Position numbers and translations under genes: made by a program. Under the pieces are notes generated by a model that searched no databases, was not told the DNA's origin, and was given only the letters and a program-made list of their open reading frames with translations. Positions 35,021-47,714 of a stretch of DNA of 64,000 nt are shown here, one piece after another. Positions within the stretch are counted from its first letter, which is position 1; every line of letters begins with the position of its first letter. The stretch covers positions 62,001 through 126,000 of the forward strand of contig JAHRBC010000004.1 in assembly GCA_022702545.1 (NCBI GenBank), read 5' to 3'. The stretch comes from Phycomyces nitens. Lineage: Eukaryota > Mucoromycota > Mucoromycetes > Mucorales > Phycomycetaceae.

Positions 35021-35753
35021 ATGTGCGCTCCCATTCCAACTCATCCTTTCCACAATGGCCATCTAGACAAATACTCACTGGCCGCATTCACTGGTACCAT
35101 CATCATGATAAAAATTATTTTCACTTTCTCTCTTAGATTGGCCAAACAACTTATGTAAGGATGCCATCGGCACCAGGTAAATTTTTTCTTTCAATCATAC
35201 TTGTTCCCTCTCTGACTCTATTCCATTGTAGACTGCCCTTTCTATTCACGCCATCGGCCTCCTCCATCATTCGCGATTGTAATCATAAAGGTAATATTCT
35301 TTATAAATCTCTTTTTACTTATCTAAAATATTATTCAGACTATTTATTAATAATTATTATGTGTTTTATAGACTCACTTGGGCTTCCTTTGCACACCATG
35401 CCCCCTACTTTGATAACCCATTTGGCTCCTGGTATGTAAATTAAATATATCATCACTCTGTTCACCCATATTAATTTTTATTCCCTTTTTTATAGTAAAA
35501 CCTGCCACACAGCCCATCCAGCCTTACAATTCAAGTCCCCTTTGCGCACTCTTGCCCATCTCTTGCAATGTAAGTATCTTTTGACACACAAAATTTTTCT
35601 CTTTGTACCCCATATCATTAACACTTCTTTTATCTTTTACAGAACACTCCCGCAGCCCAAAAAATCACTGGATATTCATATTTTTGCAGGTATTTTTTAT
35701 GTAGAAAAATATTCCATCCAAATAGCAGCAGGCAACCAGGTAGAAACGGCTAG
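35021..35753 (+). CDS. B1 third gene: six-exon small protein of unknown function
   Basis: Exons are 35021-35093, 35137-35176, 35232-35290, 35372-35431, 35496-35569 and 35643-35753 (73, 40, 59, 60, 74, 111 nt). With GT-AG introns of 43-81 bp, the frame stays open through all five junctions and gives 138 residues. The ATG directly follows an acceptor, so at least one untranslated exon lies upstream (donor at 34969). The product is rich in Pro, Ser and Thr, with a Cys-containing basic tail (CRYFLCRKIF). All six exon lengths are identical in B2. It shares no motif I recognise. It could be a spliced non-coding RNA with a fortuitous frame; conserved phase in B3 argues against that. Confidence 0.5.
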
Positions 35754-37997
35754 GCCATAGGAATAGGCGTAATAGTAGACCCTAACACTGGAAAAACCCC
35801 TCGATTTCACCTAGTATAAATGGTGCAGATGGGTACTAGAAACATAGAGCTTTTTTTCATCTCAGACATTATTTTTTTTAAAAATAAAAAGTATAATTTT
35901 GATGCATCCTATTGGTTCGGGCAAAGGATCAAAGAACAATAGCCTTTTTCTTGTCTATAAAATGACAGCAAATAAAAATATGTAGCACTTGTTTCCTTTT
36001 TTATCTCACAATCAAATAATATAAACTATGTCTTCTATTTCCGCACAAAACACTACTGCCTGTTACTGCAACAAATGCAGCAATAACCAGCAAGGATTCA
36101 CTATTGTATCCAAGCGCACTTACCAACGCCATAGTAAGAGAGCAAGAACTGAAGAAACTGGCGAATTTGAGAGCAGTATGTATACTAGTGTTAATTTTCA
36201 TTTACTGCGCAATAATAACTTGTATTTTTCAATTGAACTCAGGCACACAAAGTGATATGATGGATTTGGACGTTGAGGGTAAAATATATTTATTTGAAAA
36301 CCAGTGCAGAGTAATAAACTAATCTAACCCATATTTGCAGCAATGCCGATTATTGAATCCGAATCCGTGGCAGTTGACAGTCAGCCCAGCTTACCTTTTG
36401 GGGATTATGACCAAATGGTTGATGCCGATCAACTTGACAATGAGGTCAATGGCGATGGTGCCGAAATCACCAACGACTCTGACAATGACAGTGATGATGA
36501 AGCCGATGTCGAGGAGATTGAGGTCGAGGAGTTTGATAGTGAAGGTCAGTATTGAATAGCTATAATACAAAAGCAAGCAAAAATTGAGTGTTAATAATTT
36601 TCCTTTTTAAATAATAGACCCTTTTGCTACTCCTGGTATGCCCGAAAACCCAGTGCACAGAGCAATTGCCATTTTCGTTGTTCTGTTTGCATCCCGTTAT
36701 GTGGTCGATAAGGGTGCTGTTGTCTTGATTGAGTTCATCAACAAACTCTTGACGATTTACGGACAGGACTTCCAATTGCCCTCAAGCCTTTCTGGTCTCC
36801 AAAGCATGACGGGTTTCACTGCCTTGACCAAGGGTGTAAAGAGATTCGTTGTGTGCCAGGATTGCCACACGGTGTATGAGGAAGCTGGGTCTGCTCCACT
36901 TCGGTGCGATTCTGCTAAGCTCGGTTCCCAATCTGTATGTGGTTGTCAATTGATGAAGCAATCGTCATCTGGTGCTTTGGTTGCCAAGAGATCGTACGTC
37001 TATCAGTCCGTCAAGCAGGCGTTGAGAGTCCTTTTCCTCCGCCCGGATTTTGAGACCAAGATTCGTCACTGGAACCAGGAGCTAAAAGTTGTAGACACCA
37101 TGTGCGATATCTACGATGGTGCAATGTGGAAGGGTCTCCAGGACATGGGTGGTGTTTCGTTCGTTGCAGATCCACGTTCTTTGATGCTGACACTGAACAT
37201 TGACTGGTTCCAGCCCTTTGATGGAATCAGCTATTCTTGTGGTGCCATCTATCTTGTAATCAATAATTTGCCTAGGGAGGAAAGGTTCAAGGCCGAAAAT
37301 ACTATTCTCGTCGGTCTGATGCCTGGACCCAAGGAGCCAAAGACAGATGAGATCAACAGTTATCTCAAGCCGTTGGTCGATGAACTGGAGCAGTTGTTTG
37401 TTGGAATAAGGATCCCGACCTACGAGTGCCCGTCTGGTGTCAATGTCCGTGCTGCATTGTTGATGGTGGCGTGCGATATCCCAGCTGCAAGGAAGACGAG
37501 TGGGTTTACGGCACACAACAGCACCAATGCATGCTACAAGTGCAATCGTCAGTTCTCTCGTTTGGAGGGGTCAAACCAGGTGGATTTCCGTGGATTTGAC
37601 TATTCACAATGGTCTCTTCGGACATCAGTTGACAACAGACACCATGCAACACTTTGGAAAGATGCCCAGACGATTTCCGAAAGGCATGGACTTGAAGTTG
37701 AGAATGGTGTACGATGGTCAGAGCTTCACCGCCTCCAGTATCTTGATCTTGTCCGCGCAACTGTGGTGGACCCCATGCACAACCTCTTCCTGGGAACCGC
37801 CAAGAGAATGGTTGAAAACTGGATCTCTGGTGGTGATTTGTCCAATGACGATCTTCTTGTGATGCAGGAGATACACTGCAAAAAATATACACTTTCATTT
37901 AGAGATATTTCAGTGGAATTAAAGGTACAAGTGTATCAAAATTGAACTCAATAAACTTTTTTATTTTCAACTGCGCCAGTAGTTTTCAGTCTGTTCT

Positions 37998-38002
37998 ATT
38001 GG
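37998..38002 (+). promoter_or_regulatory. CCAAT box (as ATTGG) of the C transposase
   Basis: ATTGG lies 125 bp before the ATG, at the conserved position. Confidence 0.45.
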
Positions 38003-38122
38003 ATAATAAATATGATTTACCTTTTGGTCGTTACATTTGTGTTATAAAAACTATAAAAAAAAAGCATATTTTCAAATGGTTACCCTTTCCTGTTAATTTT
38101 TTTAAATACAAAACAACTCAAA

Positions 38123-41100
38123 ATGTCTTTTTACTCAAGCAACGAAGTTGAATGCAAGTGCTCTGTATGCTCACCAACTGGCAGAACATTCGAGCTGGTA
38201 TCAGCCCAAACATATCGCAGACATGTTGCTGATGATATTTTGCGAAGATTACAAAGACAGGATTCATGTATGTACAGACACAAATAATTTTTTGGCGGAA
38301 ATTTAATAATATTATATAATATAGCATTGGTCCCTGAAGCAATGGCCATGAATGTGAATGGCAATGGCAATGACATGGAGATTGAGACCAACATCATTGT
38401 TGAGACTCATGTTGAATGTATGTATATAATTTTATTAAAAGCTTTTAACTAATTGTTGTCTATAATATTTTGGTTTTATAGCCCATGAAGAAATGCCAAG
38501 CTCACCTTTTGCTGAAGTTGACTATGATGCTGAGAGTGTGGAATCCGTGAATTCTGATACCTTTGAAGAGGAATATGAGACAATTGAAGGTTAGTAAAAT
38601 CGCAAAATATTTTAAAAAATATCAGAGATATTAATTCAATAAATTAAATAGACCAATCCTTTGTCTTTGATATGCCAACCAACCCGACCCATCTATTCAT
38701 TGCCTCCTTTGCTGCGTTCTTCATCGCCAAATACGTTGTCAACTCAGGTGGTGTCATATTGATCAAGTTCATTAATGAGGTTTTGGCTCAATTTGGGCAA
38801 TTGTTCCGCCTGCCATTGAGTCTGAATGCCCTCTACAATATGACGGGGTTGAATTCAGTAACAAAAGGAGTCCAACGTTATGTGGCCTGTGGTGAATGCC
38901 ACAAGATATATTCCGAGTCCGAGATGGTTCCACAGTGCTGTACTTTCAGAAAGCTTTCCGGAAATATGTGCGAAAATGAGCTTTTCTTGGGGTCATCCAG
39001 TAGCTTGGCTCTACCAAAAAGGGTGTACATGTACAACTCAGTCACAAACACCTTGTCTTCTCTCTTCCGCCGTCCTGAATTTGAGTGCATGGTCAATCAT
39101 TGGAGATTCAGACAGCAAGTTCCAGACACACTGTTTGATATCTATGATGGAGCAAAGTGGGGTGCACTGAAAGACCGAAACGATGAACAATTTGTAGCCC
39201 ATGAGCGGTCTCTGATGCTCACATTGAATATTGATTGGTTTCAGCCTTTTGATGGGGTTGCTTATTCTTGTGGAGCGATCTACCTTTCAATCAATAATTT
39301 GCCAAGAGAGGAGAGGTACAAGAAGGAGAACGTAGTACTTGTTGGTTTGATGCCAGGTCCGAAAGAAGCAAGAACAAGTGAAATCAATCACTATTTGGCC
39401 CCTCTTGTTGTCGAACTCAAGAAATTGTATGGTGGTATCATTATGCCGACCTTCCATTGTCCTTCTGGTGCTCTTGTTCGTGCAGCTCTTCTTTTGGTTG
39501 CTTGTGATATTCCTGCAGCTCGCAAAACATGTGGATTTACATCCCATGCCAGTACAAACGCCTGCCACAAGTGTAATCGCAGGTTTTCTCGCCTTCCTGG
39601 AAATGCTGGAATGGACTATTCTGGGTTCGTCTTCTCAGAGTGGGTGGCTCGAACAGATATTGAAAACCGTCAACATGCTGCTGCCTGGAAGAGTGCGTCA
39701 AGTGATACTGAACAGAAGAGGATGGAAAGAGAGAATGGTGTCCGCTGGTCAGAACTCCATAATCTTGAGTACTTTAATGTAGTCGAGTGCACCATTATTG
39801 ACCCAATGCATAACCTCTTTCTGGGAACCGCGAAACGTATGATGGAGAAGTGGAGATCAGCTGGCCTGATTACCAATAGACACTTGACAGAAATGCAGCA
39901 ACAGGCTGAGACCATGGTCCTTCCCCCAGACTTCACACCACTAAGAAAGAAAATTGGAAAGGATTTTCCTTTCATGAAGGCCGATGAGTGGAGATCTTGG
40001 TGCCTGGTGTACTCCCCTGTTCTTTTGCTGGGTCGCTTACCACGCGAGAATCTGGACAACTGGATGTGCTTTGTGAATGGGTGCAGATACTTGGCAAGAC
40101 CGAGCATATCCAAAGATGAATTGGCTGAGGCCCACTACTGTCTGGAGTTGTTTGGCCGTCAATGTCAGAACATATACGGCACAGAATTCATCTCACCTAA
40201 TATGCATCTGCATCTTCATCTGCAAGAAACGATCCTGAACTTTGGGCCGGTATATGGGTACTGGTTATTCAGCTTTGAACGATATAATAGTATCTTGAAA
40301 AGCTACTCCACAAATAAGAAAGATGGCTTTGAGGGAACCTTTATGAGAAAGTACCTTGAGGATATATTCAAAGTTGATCTTGCCCGTGGAATCTTGCCAT
40401 TTGTTGAAAACGAATCGCACACTTCTTTGATTTCTGAACTTGTCCATATTGCTCCTGCTGTCACCATCCCCACTACGCCATACATTCCTTTCTCTCCTGC
40501 TGGATTCCACCTGAAGAACTTCCTTGACTCCGCCGAACGCAATATATTTGGTGTCAAAGGCAATGAACCACTGCCACCGTCTGCCTTTCCTCTTGCTCTT
40601 GGCAACCACATGCCAATGAAAGAAGAAGAGTATGCCCACCTGCTTGAGTTCTACCGCACGTCATATGGTGATGATCAAATAAGAGGATATCGAGATGCAG
40701 TTTTTGGGGAGACATTCATCAACAACATGATCCAGAAGATTCCTTCCATCAATCTTCTTGGCCAGGTTTATAAAAGTTGCAATGGTAGAGCCAACCGCGG
40801 ATCATATATACAAGCCTTATTTGGTGAGAACAATGACCGTGGGATTAGTGCCTTCACTGGCCAAATTCAATACCTTTTTGCAAATGCCATCTTTGATCCA
40901 AGAACTGGCCAATTTGATCAGCATGTTTTTGCATACATTAAGTGGTACCGGACAGCAAGCCAAGATGTAAGAAGTGGACAAGATGTAGAGCTGTGTGAGA
41001 CGACATTTACCAGAGGCGATTACCAAAACATTCTGCCAGTACACCGTATTCTGTTGTCAGTTGCCATTGGAGAGCATATAACAGAAAGTGGAAACATTAA

Positions 41101-41140
41101 GATGCTCATTGTCCCTTTACTTAGAAAAATATACGCATAA
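38123..41140 (+). CDS. C transposase (CACTA/Plavaka-like DDE), 4 exons, intact
   Basis: Exons are 38123-38267, 38325-38417, 38482-38589 and 38652-41140 (145, 93, 108, 2489 nt). Introns are GT-AG and phase 1, total 944 residues. Exon 1 carries VECKCSVCSPTGR...YRRH. Exons 2-3 are acidic. Exon 4 carries LNIDWFQPFDG, IDPMHNLFLGTAKR, FERYNS and the zinc segment CGFTSHASTNACHKCN. It is the most diverged transposase in the window relative to A, B and D, which justifies treating C as a separate family. Confidence 0.9.
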
Positions 41141-41246
41141 ATATATATATAATACCATTTTTTTTACTATCAACATAATCAAAAATATTGGGAATATATG
41201 GCTCGGATAAATAAGATAGAGCAAAATAGAACAAAATAGAATATAT

Positions 41247-42484
41247 TTAATTATTTTTTACAGCCCATTGAGGGAGTGGGACTGCTAAATCAACAGGCAG
41301 TTCAGCTTCTTTCACAGCTGCAACACGCTTCAACAATCGGGCTGCTTTCTTCTTCAAAGACTGGGAAGCAAAATCATCAACCATGTCCAGGAACTTTTGG
41401 AGCTATATTATAATAATTAAGTATATTTAATTTTTAATATAAAGAATAATATTTAAATATATATTACCTCATCACTTCTCCAGCTTGGTCGGTAAGCTGT
41501 GAGCTGATCTTCACCATCAGTCTCATCATCTGACATTGCGGCCTTTTGCAACACCTTGACACAGTCAGACTTTCCCATCTCTCGGTCAATCCGTTCTTTA
41601 TACTTGGCATATGCACCAGAACGACGTCGAAGAAGCTAGATATTTATTTCATCAATTTAAATTAAACTATATTTATTAAAGTGATTGCCCAAAACTTACT
41701 GCCACACCACGCTGATGCCTTCTAGATGCTAATCGTTTTTTATCCGCAGCCTCTGGAGATCTGCGAAACTGACACACCTGATTGCAGAAATGGTTTTTAA
41801 CCATTCTGGCAAGATCGCTTGTTGCGACCCCAACCGAAGCTTCCTGGTTTCTCAGGTTGGCAATCAATACCATGGCCAAACCATGGTTGTATCCACCCTT
41901 AAAGTAGCTGGTCAGGCACCACCCTGGTTTCGCATCATTTTCAGCTTCTTTTAAAGGATCAATGTGTTTAAAATCTGGCTTTTTCAAGTAACCATTGATC
42001 ATTTTCTATGAATAAAGCATTTAATATATTTACCATCACTATGTTTTCTAACAAAACTTACAGATATCTGACGATGTCTTTTTCCAGGAACATGATTCTC
42101 CTCCAAAAGGGATCGAAAATCTGGCATCCTCTGGATCTCTACTGCCGTGTTTTGGCTGACTGGAGTGGTGCTGATGACTGTCTGGGCATCAACAATCTCC
42201 TTTACTGTTTGCTCCAAACGGGTGATTAAACCTTTGGAGTCCCCAACAATAGTCGTAATCATTTTTATTTGATCAGCAAGACTATTGATATTTGCATTGG
42301 TTGAACGCAACAAGGTGAGAACAGGATCTTCTAGTCCTTGAAAGTTATGAACAACTTCTGGTACTGGGCTAGTAGCAGCAATTAGAGGTGCTTGCATGCT
42401 ACTATTGTTGGCCATTGCACTACGGGTAATAGCAGCAAACATGGGATTGTTCACTGAAATTCGGGAGGGGTCAAAGTTGTACAT
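41247..42484 (-). CDS. C partner protein of unknown function, 4 exons, intact
   Basis: Exons on the minus strand are 42484-42062, 42005-41700, 41635-41468 and 41402-41247 (423, 306, 168, 156 nt), phase 0, 350 residues. Exon 1 has a coiled-coil-like stretch (STNANINSLADQIKMITTIVG). Exon 2 has WCLTSYFKGGYNHGLAMVLI and ends RRHQRGVA. Exon 3 has KAAMSDDETD and ends YRPSWRSDE at the donor. Exon 4 starts LQKFLDMVDDF and ends PLPQWAVKNN. The final PQWA motif is also seen in B1 and B2 (LPQWAFRH, LAQWALRH). Function unknown. Confidence 0.8.
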
Positions 42485-42778
42485 TTTCTACAAATAAATC
42501 AATATCAATTAATATAAATAAATATGCTGGTATATGTATATATACATACAAGTAAAAAGAGCAAGTAAGAGAGGTTGGTTTGGTTTGTTTGAGATGATAT
42601 TTAAGAGAATTTTTCTACTTCTTTAATAAGATCAAAACGTCTTTTGAACTCAGAGAAGTATAAACATTAGATACACAAATTGGCATCTTCTTTTGGATTT
42701 TTTTGATTTACCAATCATATTTTATTTTACAATCCAGACATCTTGGCCAGAGTCTTTTTTTTTCCTTTTTCTCCTTCT

Positions 42779-43940
42779 TTTCCTCTCTTATTATTTTTGA
42801 TACTCAATACACGGTAAGTTTTTTTTAATATATTTTTTATTTTTACTGACTATGAGACTTGATTATAGAGGGTATATTCTCCCTTTGTTTCTACTTGAAA
42901 GACCAAACAAGACATGCAAACGTAAGATATCATTATGCCTAGTACAAGTACTCACCATCTTTCTATACTCTGCTTTCCTATTATCCTTACTTACTCTGGT
43001 CTTGGCTCTTGAAAAATATTATGGTAAATATATATAAAATATTATTTTTTGTTTTACAGTTACTAAATATCTGTTATAGATTCTTTTGGCTCATCTCTCA
43101 TTTATACTGCCGTGTTGTGGCCGATGATATAAAGTAAGTTATTTTAAAACAAGTCTCTTATACTTTCAGCATACATTATACTAACTGTGGTACTTCAAAA
43201 CAGGACCAAAGAGTATAAAATGTTTGTTATGATACCTGTAAGTACCACAATATATATATTTTACATTTTGATGACTATATTCTAATGGACTCTTTATTCT
43301 AGAGTATAAAATATAGCACTGGACAACTCCCTGAGTATACTTCGTTTTGCCCAAGATCTGGCCGTGAGTATTTATTTACAAATACAAATAGATACAGTAG
43401 CTCTAGTAAAGAAATCAATCGTATGATTATAGCCCCCACCTAGAGAATATTTTTTATGAAACAAATAAAAACAAAATGATTATTCAGCCAAAACGCTTCT
43501 TTAAAATCTACACTTTCCCCATAATTGTGTATCATGAACTACACTTTCTCCATAATCGTGTACCGTAAACTACACTTACTCTTCATTGTCTATTATAAAT
43601 TAATTAATAAATAATATTATGAAATGGAGAAAGTGTATGTGCTGAGGTGGTACCCAATTCTTAATCTTTTTTTATAACAAATGAAACTCAAAATGGATTT
43701 TACTGACCACATAAGCTTGGAGTACAAGTGTTTACACAGAGTACATATTATGGATTGTATATGACAGACTAAAGAACTCTATTGTGGTGTGACAGGTAAA
43801 GGGTTTCTTTATGATCTCAAGCTTCTTTCTACCCGTTATTATTAAGCTAGGTATCATGATGGTAATTAGAGTAAAACCATATAGAAATCAATGATTTAAA
43901 CATAATATTCCCACTCTTTCTACCCTATGAAACTGTATGC
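42779..43940 (+). other. Intron-dense right arm of C
   Basis: At least six GT donor / AG acceptor pairs are visible (for example GTAAGTTTTT at 42812, GTAAGATATC at 42921, GTAAGTTATT at 43134, GTAAGTACCA at 43239). One stretch from 42852 encodes a hydrophobic segment (LTIFLYSAFLLSLLTLVLAL), but that ATG lies inside a predicted intron. No frame continues through all junctions. Confidence 0.35.
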
Positions 43941-45348
43941 TTTTTGCAGTGATAGCAGACACCATGGAGCTGCCAAGTGATTACAGTTCACTAAAGACAA
44001 AGATTGCCAGGGGATTTCCATTCATGAAAGCAGACGAGTGGAAATCTTGGGTGCTGGTATATTCGCCTGTTGCATTGAAGCCCGTTCTCCTGCGTCAAAA
44101 GTTTAACAGTTGGATGAACTTTGTGGATGCCTGCCGCCTGATTGTCAAGCCATCTGTGTCCTTCCAGGATGTTGACAATGCCCATCACCACCTTCAGCAA
44201 TTCTGCCAAGAGTGCGAGCGCCTTTACCCTCCAAGTCTTCTCACCTGCAACATGCACCTGCACCTCCATCTTCATAAGACCATCAATGATTTTGGACCGG
44301 TGTACGGCTATTGGCTCTTTGGGTTTGAGAGGTACAACGGATTGCTAAAGAACGTGAGCACGAATGGAAAGAATGGGTTTGAGGCAACCTACATGCGGAA
44401 ATTTGTCCAGGACGTATTCAAGAATGATTATGTCAATGCTGTTCTACAATATCCAAGCCAAGACATCTTCACTCCTCTCTTTTCAAACCTCCTCTCTGCC
44501 TCCACCTCTGCCTCTATCCCTACCCCCACACCCACACCCACACCAACACCAACACGACGCCCGTTCAGATTGCTGGATTTCATCGAAGCTTCAGAGAATT
44601 CTGAATTCCCAATCAAGGGTAACGAGCCTCTTCCCCCTCTGCGTTTCCTCTGCTTCAAAAGTCTGCCACAAAAATGAGTGATATTGACTATCCTCAATTG
44701 TTGGCTTACTATGTGGATACGTATGACATTGACACCCTCCAGCATTATCAACATGCCACTTCTTCTTCGTTGTTTGTTGACAATCAGATTGTGAAGCTGA
44801 AATCGATAAATCTCCTTGGCCAAGTTTATCGTGGACACAATAGCTCTGGAAATGGTGGATCTCGTGTACAAGCTTTGTTTGGTAGCAGCACTGGTGAGAA
44901 CCAGACCGCCTATACTGGGCAGATACAGTATATTTTTGTTCATCAGTTTACGCCGCCTCTCTCTGCCTCTGTCCGTTTAAATCGTCGTGGCTATCAAAGC
45001 CAGCATGTCTTTGCCTTTGTGCGATGGAATGGTGTCTGTTATGAACGATCACGCGAAGATGAAGGTGTTGACATCTGTTTGCCCAGTTTTTCTCCTGCTA
45101 CCAATGAGTGCATCTTGCCAGTGCATCGCCTTCTTTTGGAAGTTGCGACTGCCACACACACAAGCCGAAATGGTATAAAGAGGATGCTGGTCATTCCTTT
45201 GCCAAAGAAACTTTGCGTGTAATAAAAAAAAAAAATATCTTTTCTCTTTTATAAAGAACAAACAGAAATAGCATTGCCTTTATAAATGTCGTCAAAACGT
45301 AACGCGTGTCAAAAAAAAATAGATGGAGAGATAAAAAAAATTATTTTA

Positions 45349-46537
45349 TTAAAGCCCATGTCTAAGAGCCCACTGAGCAAGACTGGGATTTAAATTGGTC
45401 GGGACTGCCACGTCCACAGTTCTGCCATAAACCCTTGACAGCAACTGGTGAGAGTTTGCTCCAAGTTGGAGACCAACGAATCTATCAATGACTTGGATAA
45501 ATCGGTTGTACTATCAATTGCACATTAGTAATCTAAAGTCATCCAAAATATTATTTATAATCAGCTCAACAACTCACTTCATCGCTTCTCCAACTTGGGC
45601 GGACGGTCCGAATCACACGTCTTCTTCCAGTTTCGGAGACTTCGTCATCCGATTCTCCTCCGGACATTGCTTCCTTGGGGAGTGCATTGGCACAATCCCG
45701 GCCCATCTCTTGGTTGATGGCAACCATGTTGCTGCCGTATGCCTTTGTTCGGCGCTTGTGGTTCTAATAATAACCTTGTTATTATTTTTTGGAATAGATT
45801 TTTAATATATCAAGGATAACTTACTTCACCAGCACGTCTGGCTCTCCGTGAACGTGTGTTCGTGATCTCTTTTGCAGCAGCAGAGATCTTCTCCTGTTTG
45901 CATCTGTTGATGAAGTTTTTGTGGAGCTTATCACGAAGATCCTTGGTTCTCATCCCATCACCAGCAAACTTGCGCTCCAGGACGACAAGAAGCCTGTTCA
46001 CTAACTCCTTGTTTGGAGTCACATTAAAGTGAACATCCGTGTTCCACCTGGGCTTGTTAGTGTTGGCCAAGATCTCTGCTGGAGTATTTGCATGGAAATT
46101 TGGCTCCCACAAGAACTCACGGATCTTTCTCTGATATAGTAAACAAGTTAATGAATTGATAATATAGTATAAGGTATAATACTTACATTGACCTCCACTG
46201 ATGTTTTATGGCTGGGTCCGGCCAAACCAATGGCCTCCACAACCGCAACATTGCTGGGTTCACTGGTGGCAGTGGCAGGAACCTCTTCTCCAAAATTGTC
46301 AATGGCCTTAATGGCTTCACGGGTTCCAGCAATGATGACACCAAGTCTGGCATCCATCGTTACCAGTTTGGTGTTGGAGGTCACCAACTCGCCTTCTACA
46401 TTGGTGACCTTATCTTCCACTCTGGTCATGTTGTCTTGAATTCCAGAGAGCATCTCGACAATTTGCTCCATGTTGGCAGGAGTGAGAGCAGGAGCAGGAG
46501 TGGGACGAGGAGCAATCGATCTTCTTTGGTTAACCAT
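45349..46537 (-). CDS. B2 partner protein of unknown function, 4 exons, intact
   Basis: Exons on the minus strand are 46537-46187, 46130-45825, 45763-45578 and 45510-45349 (351, 306, 186, 162 nt), phase 0, 334 residues. Exon 1 begins MVNQRRSIAPRPTPAPA and contains a coiled-coil-like run (MLSGIQDNMTRVEDKVTNVE). Exon 2 ends RSRRARRAGE. Exon 3 has KEAMSGGESDDE and ends VRPSWRSDE. Exon 4 starts YNRFIQVIDRF and ends LAQWALRHGL. Unlike its transposase, this gene has no lesion. Confidence 0.8.
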
Positions 46538-46647
46538 TTTCTAGAATATGGTAAAGTATATTTCGATTATAATTATTAGTTTTTGTTCAATTGAAATAAA
46601 AATAAATATAATATACATACAAAAACTGTTTTGTTGGGTGGGTGAGT

Positions 46648-46682
<35 letters not shown>

Positions 46683-46978
46683 GGTAAGAGAGGTTGAATA
46701 TCAAAAAGGCCGTTATATATAGGCATTTTGAATGACTATAAAGATGTTCCTCTATTGTCTTGAAGCACTGAGATGCAAATCGGCCTTGATATTGTTTTTG
46801 GGCTCAATCCATCATGCTTTCCGCAGCATGCTTCAAAGGTGAAAAAAATTTCAGACTCTCTCCTTTTTTTTGGTTCCCTTTATTTTTCCTTTTGTTTGCT
46901 TTTTTAATATCGGCGCCTTTCTCTGGTAAGACATTTTTTATACCTCTTTATACACACAAATTAACCTCTTTTTCATAG

Positions 46979-47714
46979 ATGTGCGCTCCCATTGCAACTC
47001 ATCCTTTCCACAATGGCCATCTAGACAAATACTCACTGGCCGCATTCACTGGTACCATCATCTTGATAAAAATTATTTTCACTTTCTCTTTTAGATTGGC
47101 CAAACAACTTATATAGGGATGCCATCGGCACCAGGTAAAATTTTTTCTTTCAATCATACTTGTTCCCTCTCTGACTCTATTCCATTGTAGACTGCCCTTT
47201 CTATTCATGCCATCGGCCTCCTCCATCATTCGCAATTGTAATCATAAAGGTAATATTCTTTATAAATCTCTTTTTGCTTATCCAAAATATTATTCAGATT
47301 ATTTATTAATTATTATTATTATGTGTTTTATAGACTCACTTGGGCTTCCTTTACACACCATACCCCCTACTTTGATAACCCATTTGGCTCCTGGTATGTA
47401 AATTAAATATATCATCACTCTGTTCACCCATATTAATTTTTATTCCCTTTTTTATAGTAAAACCTGCCACACAGCCCATCCAGCCTTAAAATTCAAGTCC
47501 CCTTTGCGCACTCTTGCCCATCTCTTGCAATGTAAGTATCTTTTGACACACAAAAATTTTCTCTTTGTACCCCACATCATTAACACTTCTTTATCTTTTA
47601 CAGAACACTCCTGCAGCCCAAAAAATTGCTGGATATTCATATTTTTGCAGGTATTTTTTATGTAGAAAAATATTCCATCCAAATAGCAGCAAGCAACCGG
47701 GTAGAAACGGCTAG
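46979..47714 (+). pseudogene. B2 copy of the six-exon third gene, one premature stop
   Basis: Exons are 46979-47051, 47095-47134, 47191-47249, 47334-47393, 47458-47531 and 47604-47714, with lengths identical to B1 (73, 40, 59, 60, 74, 111 nt) and the same splice sites. Relative to B1 one Tyr codon TAC is TAA at 47487-47489. Other changes keep the frame open, for example TGTAAG to TATAGG in exon 2, giving Tyr-Arg for Cys-Lys. Confidence 0.5.

Larger units (their letters stand above)
37874..43951 (+). mobile_element. Complete CACTA/Plavaka-like element C (6,078 bp)
   Basis: The left end is CACTGCAAAAAATATACACT and the right end, on the other strand, CACTGCAAAAAGCATACAGT. ATA is duplicated at 37871-37873 and 43952-43954. 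It sits in the catalytic exon of the B2 transposase. Both main genes are open, so it is the youngest and possibly active member of the nest. Confidence 0.92.
36028..45222 (+). pseudogene. B2 transposase, split by C and frameshifted
   Basis: Exons 36028-36175, 36243-36278, 36341-36544 and 36618 onward follow the standard plan (148, 36, 204 nt and the catalytic exon). Exon 4 is cut after codon ATA at 37873 and resumes at 43955 in the same frame once C and one ATA are removed. A second lesion at about 44637 drops one base before the GCGTTTCCTCTG stretch, and the rest of the protein is in another frame to 45222. LNIDWFQPFDG, VDPMHNLFLGTAKR and FERYNG are all present. A Pro-Thr repeat (PTPTPTPTPT) near 44530 comes from an ACCCAC-type microsatellite. 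Confidence 0.85.

Noticed and set aside
42852..43037. Small membrane protein in the right arm of C
   Set aside because: The start codon lies within a predicted intron and the frame does not continue through the next splice site; hydrophobic frames are expected in T-rich DNA.
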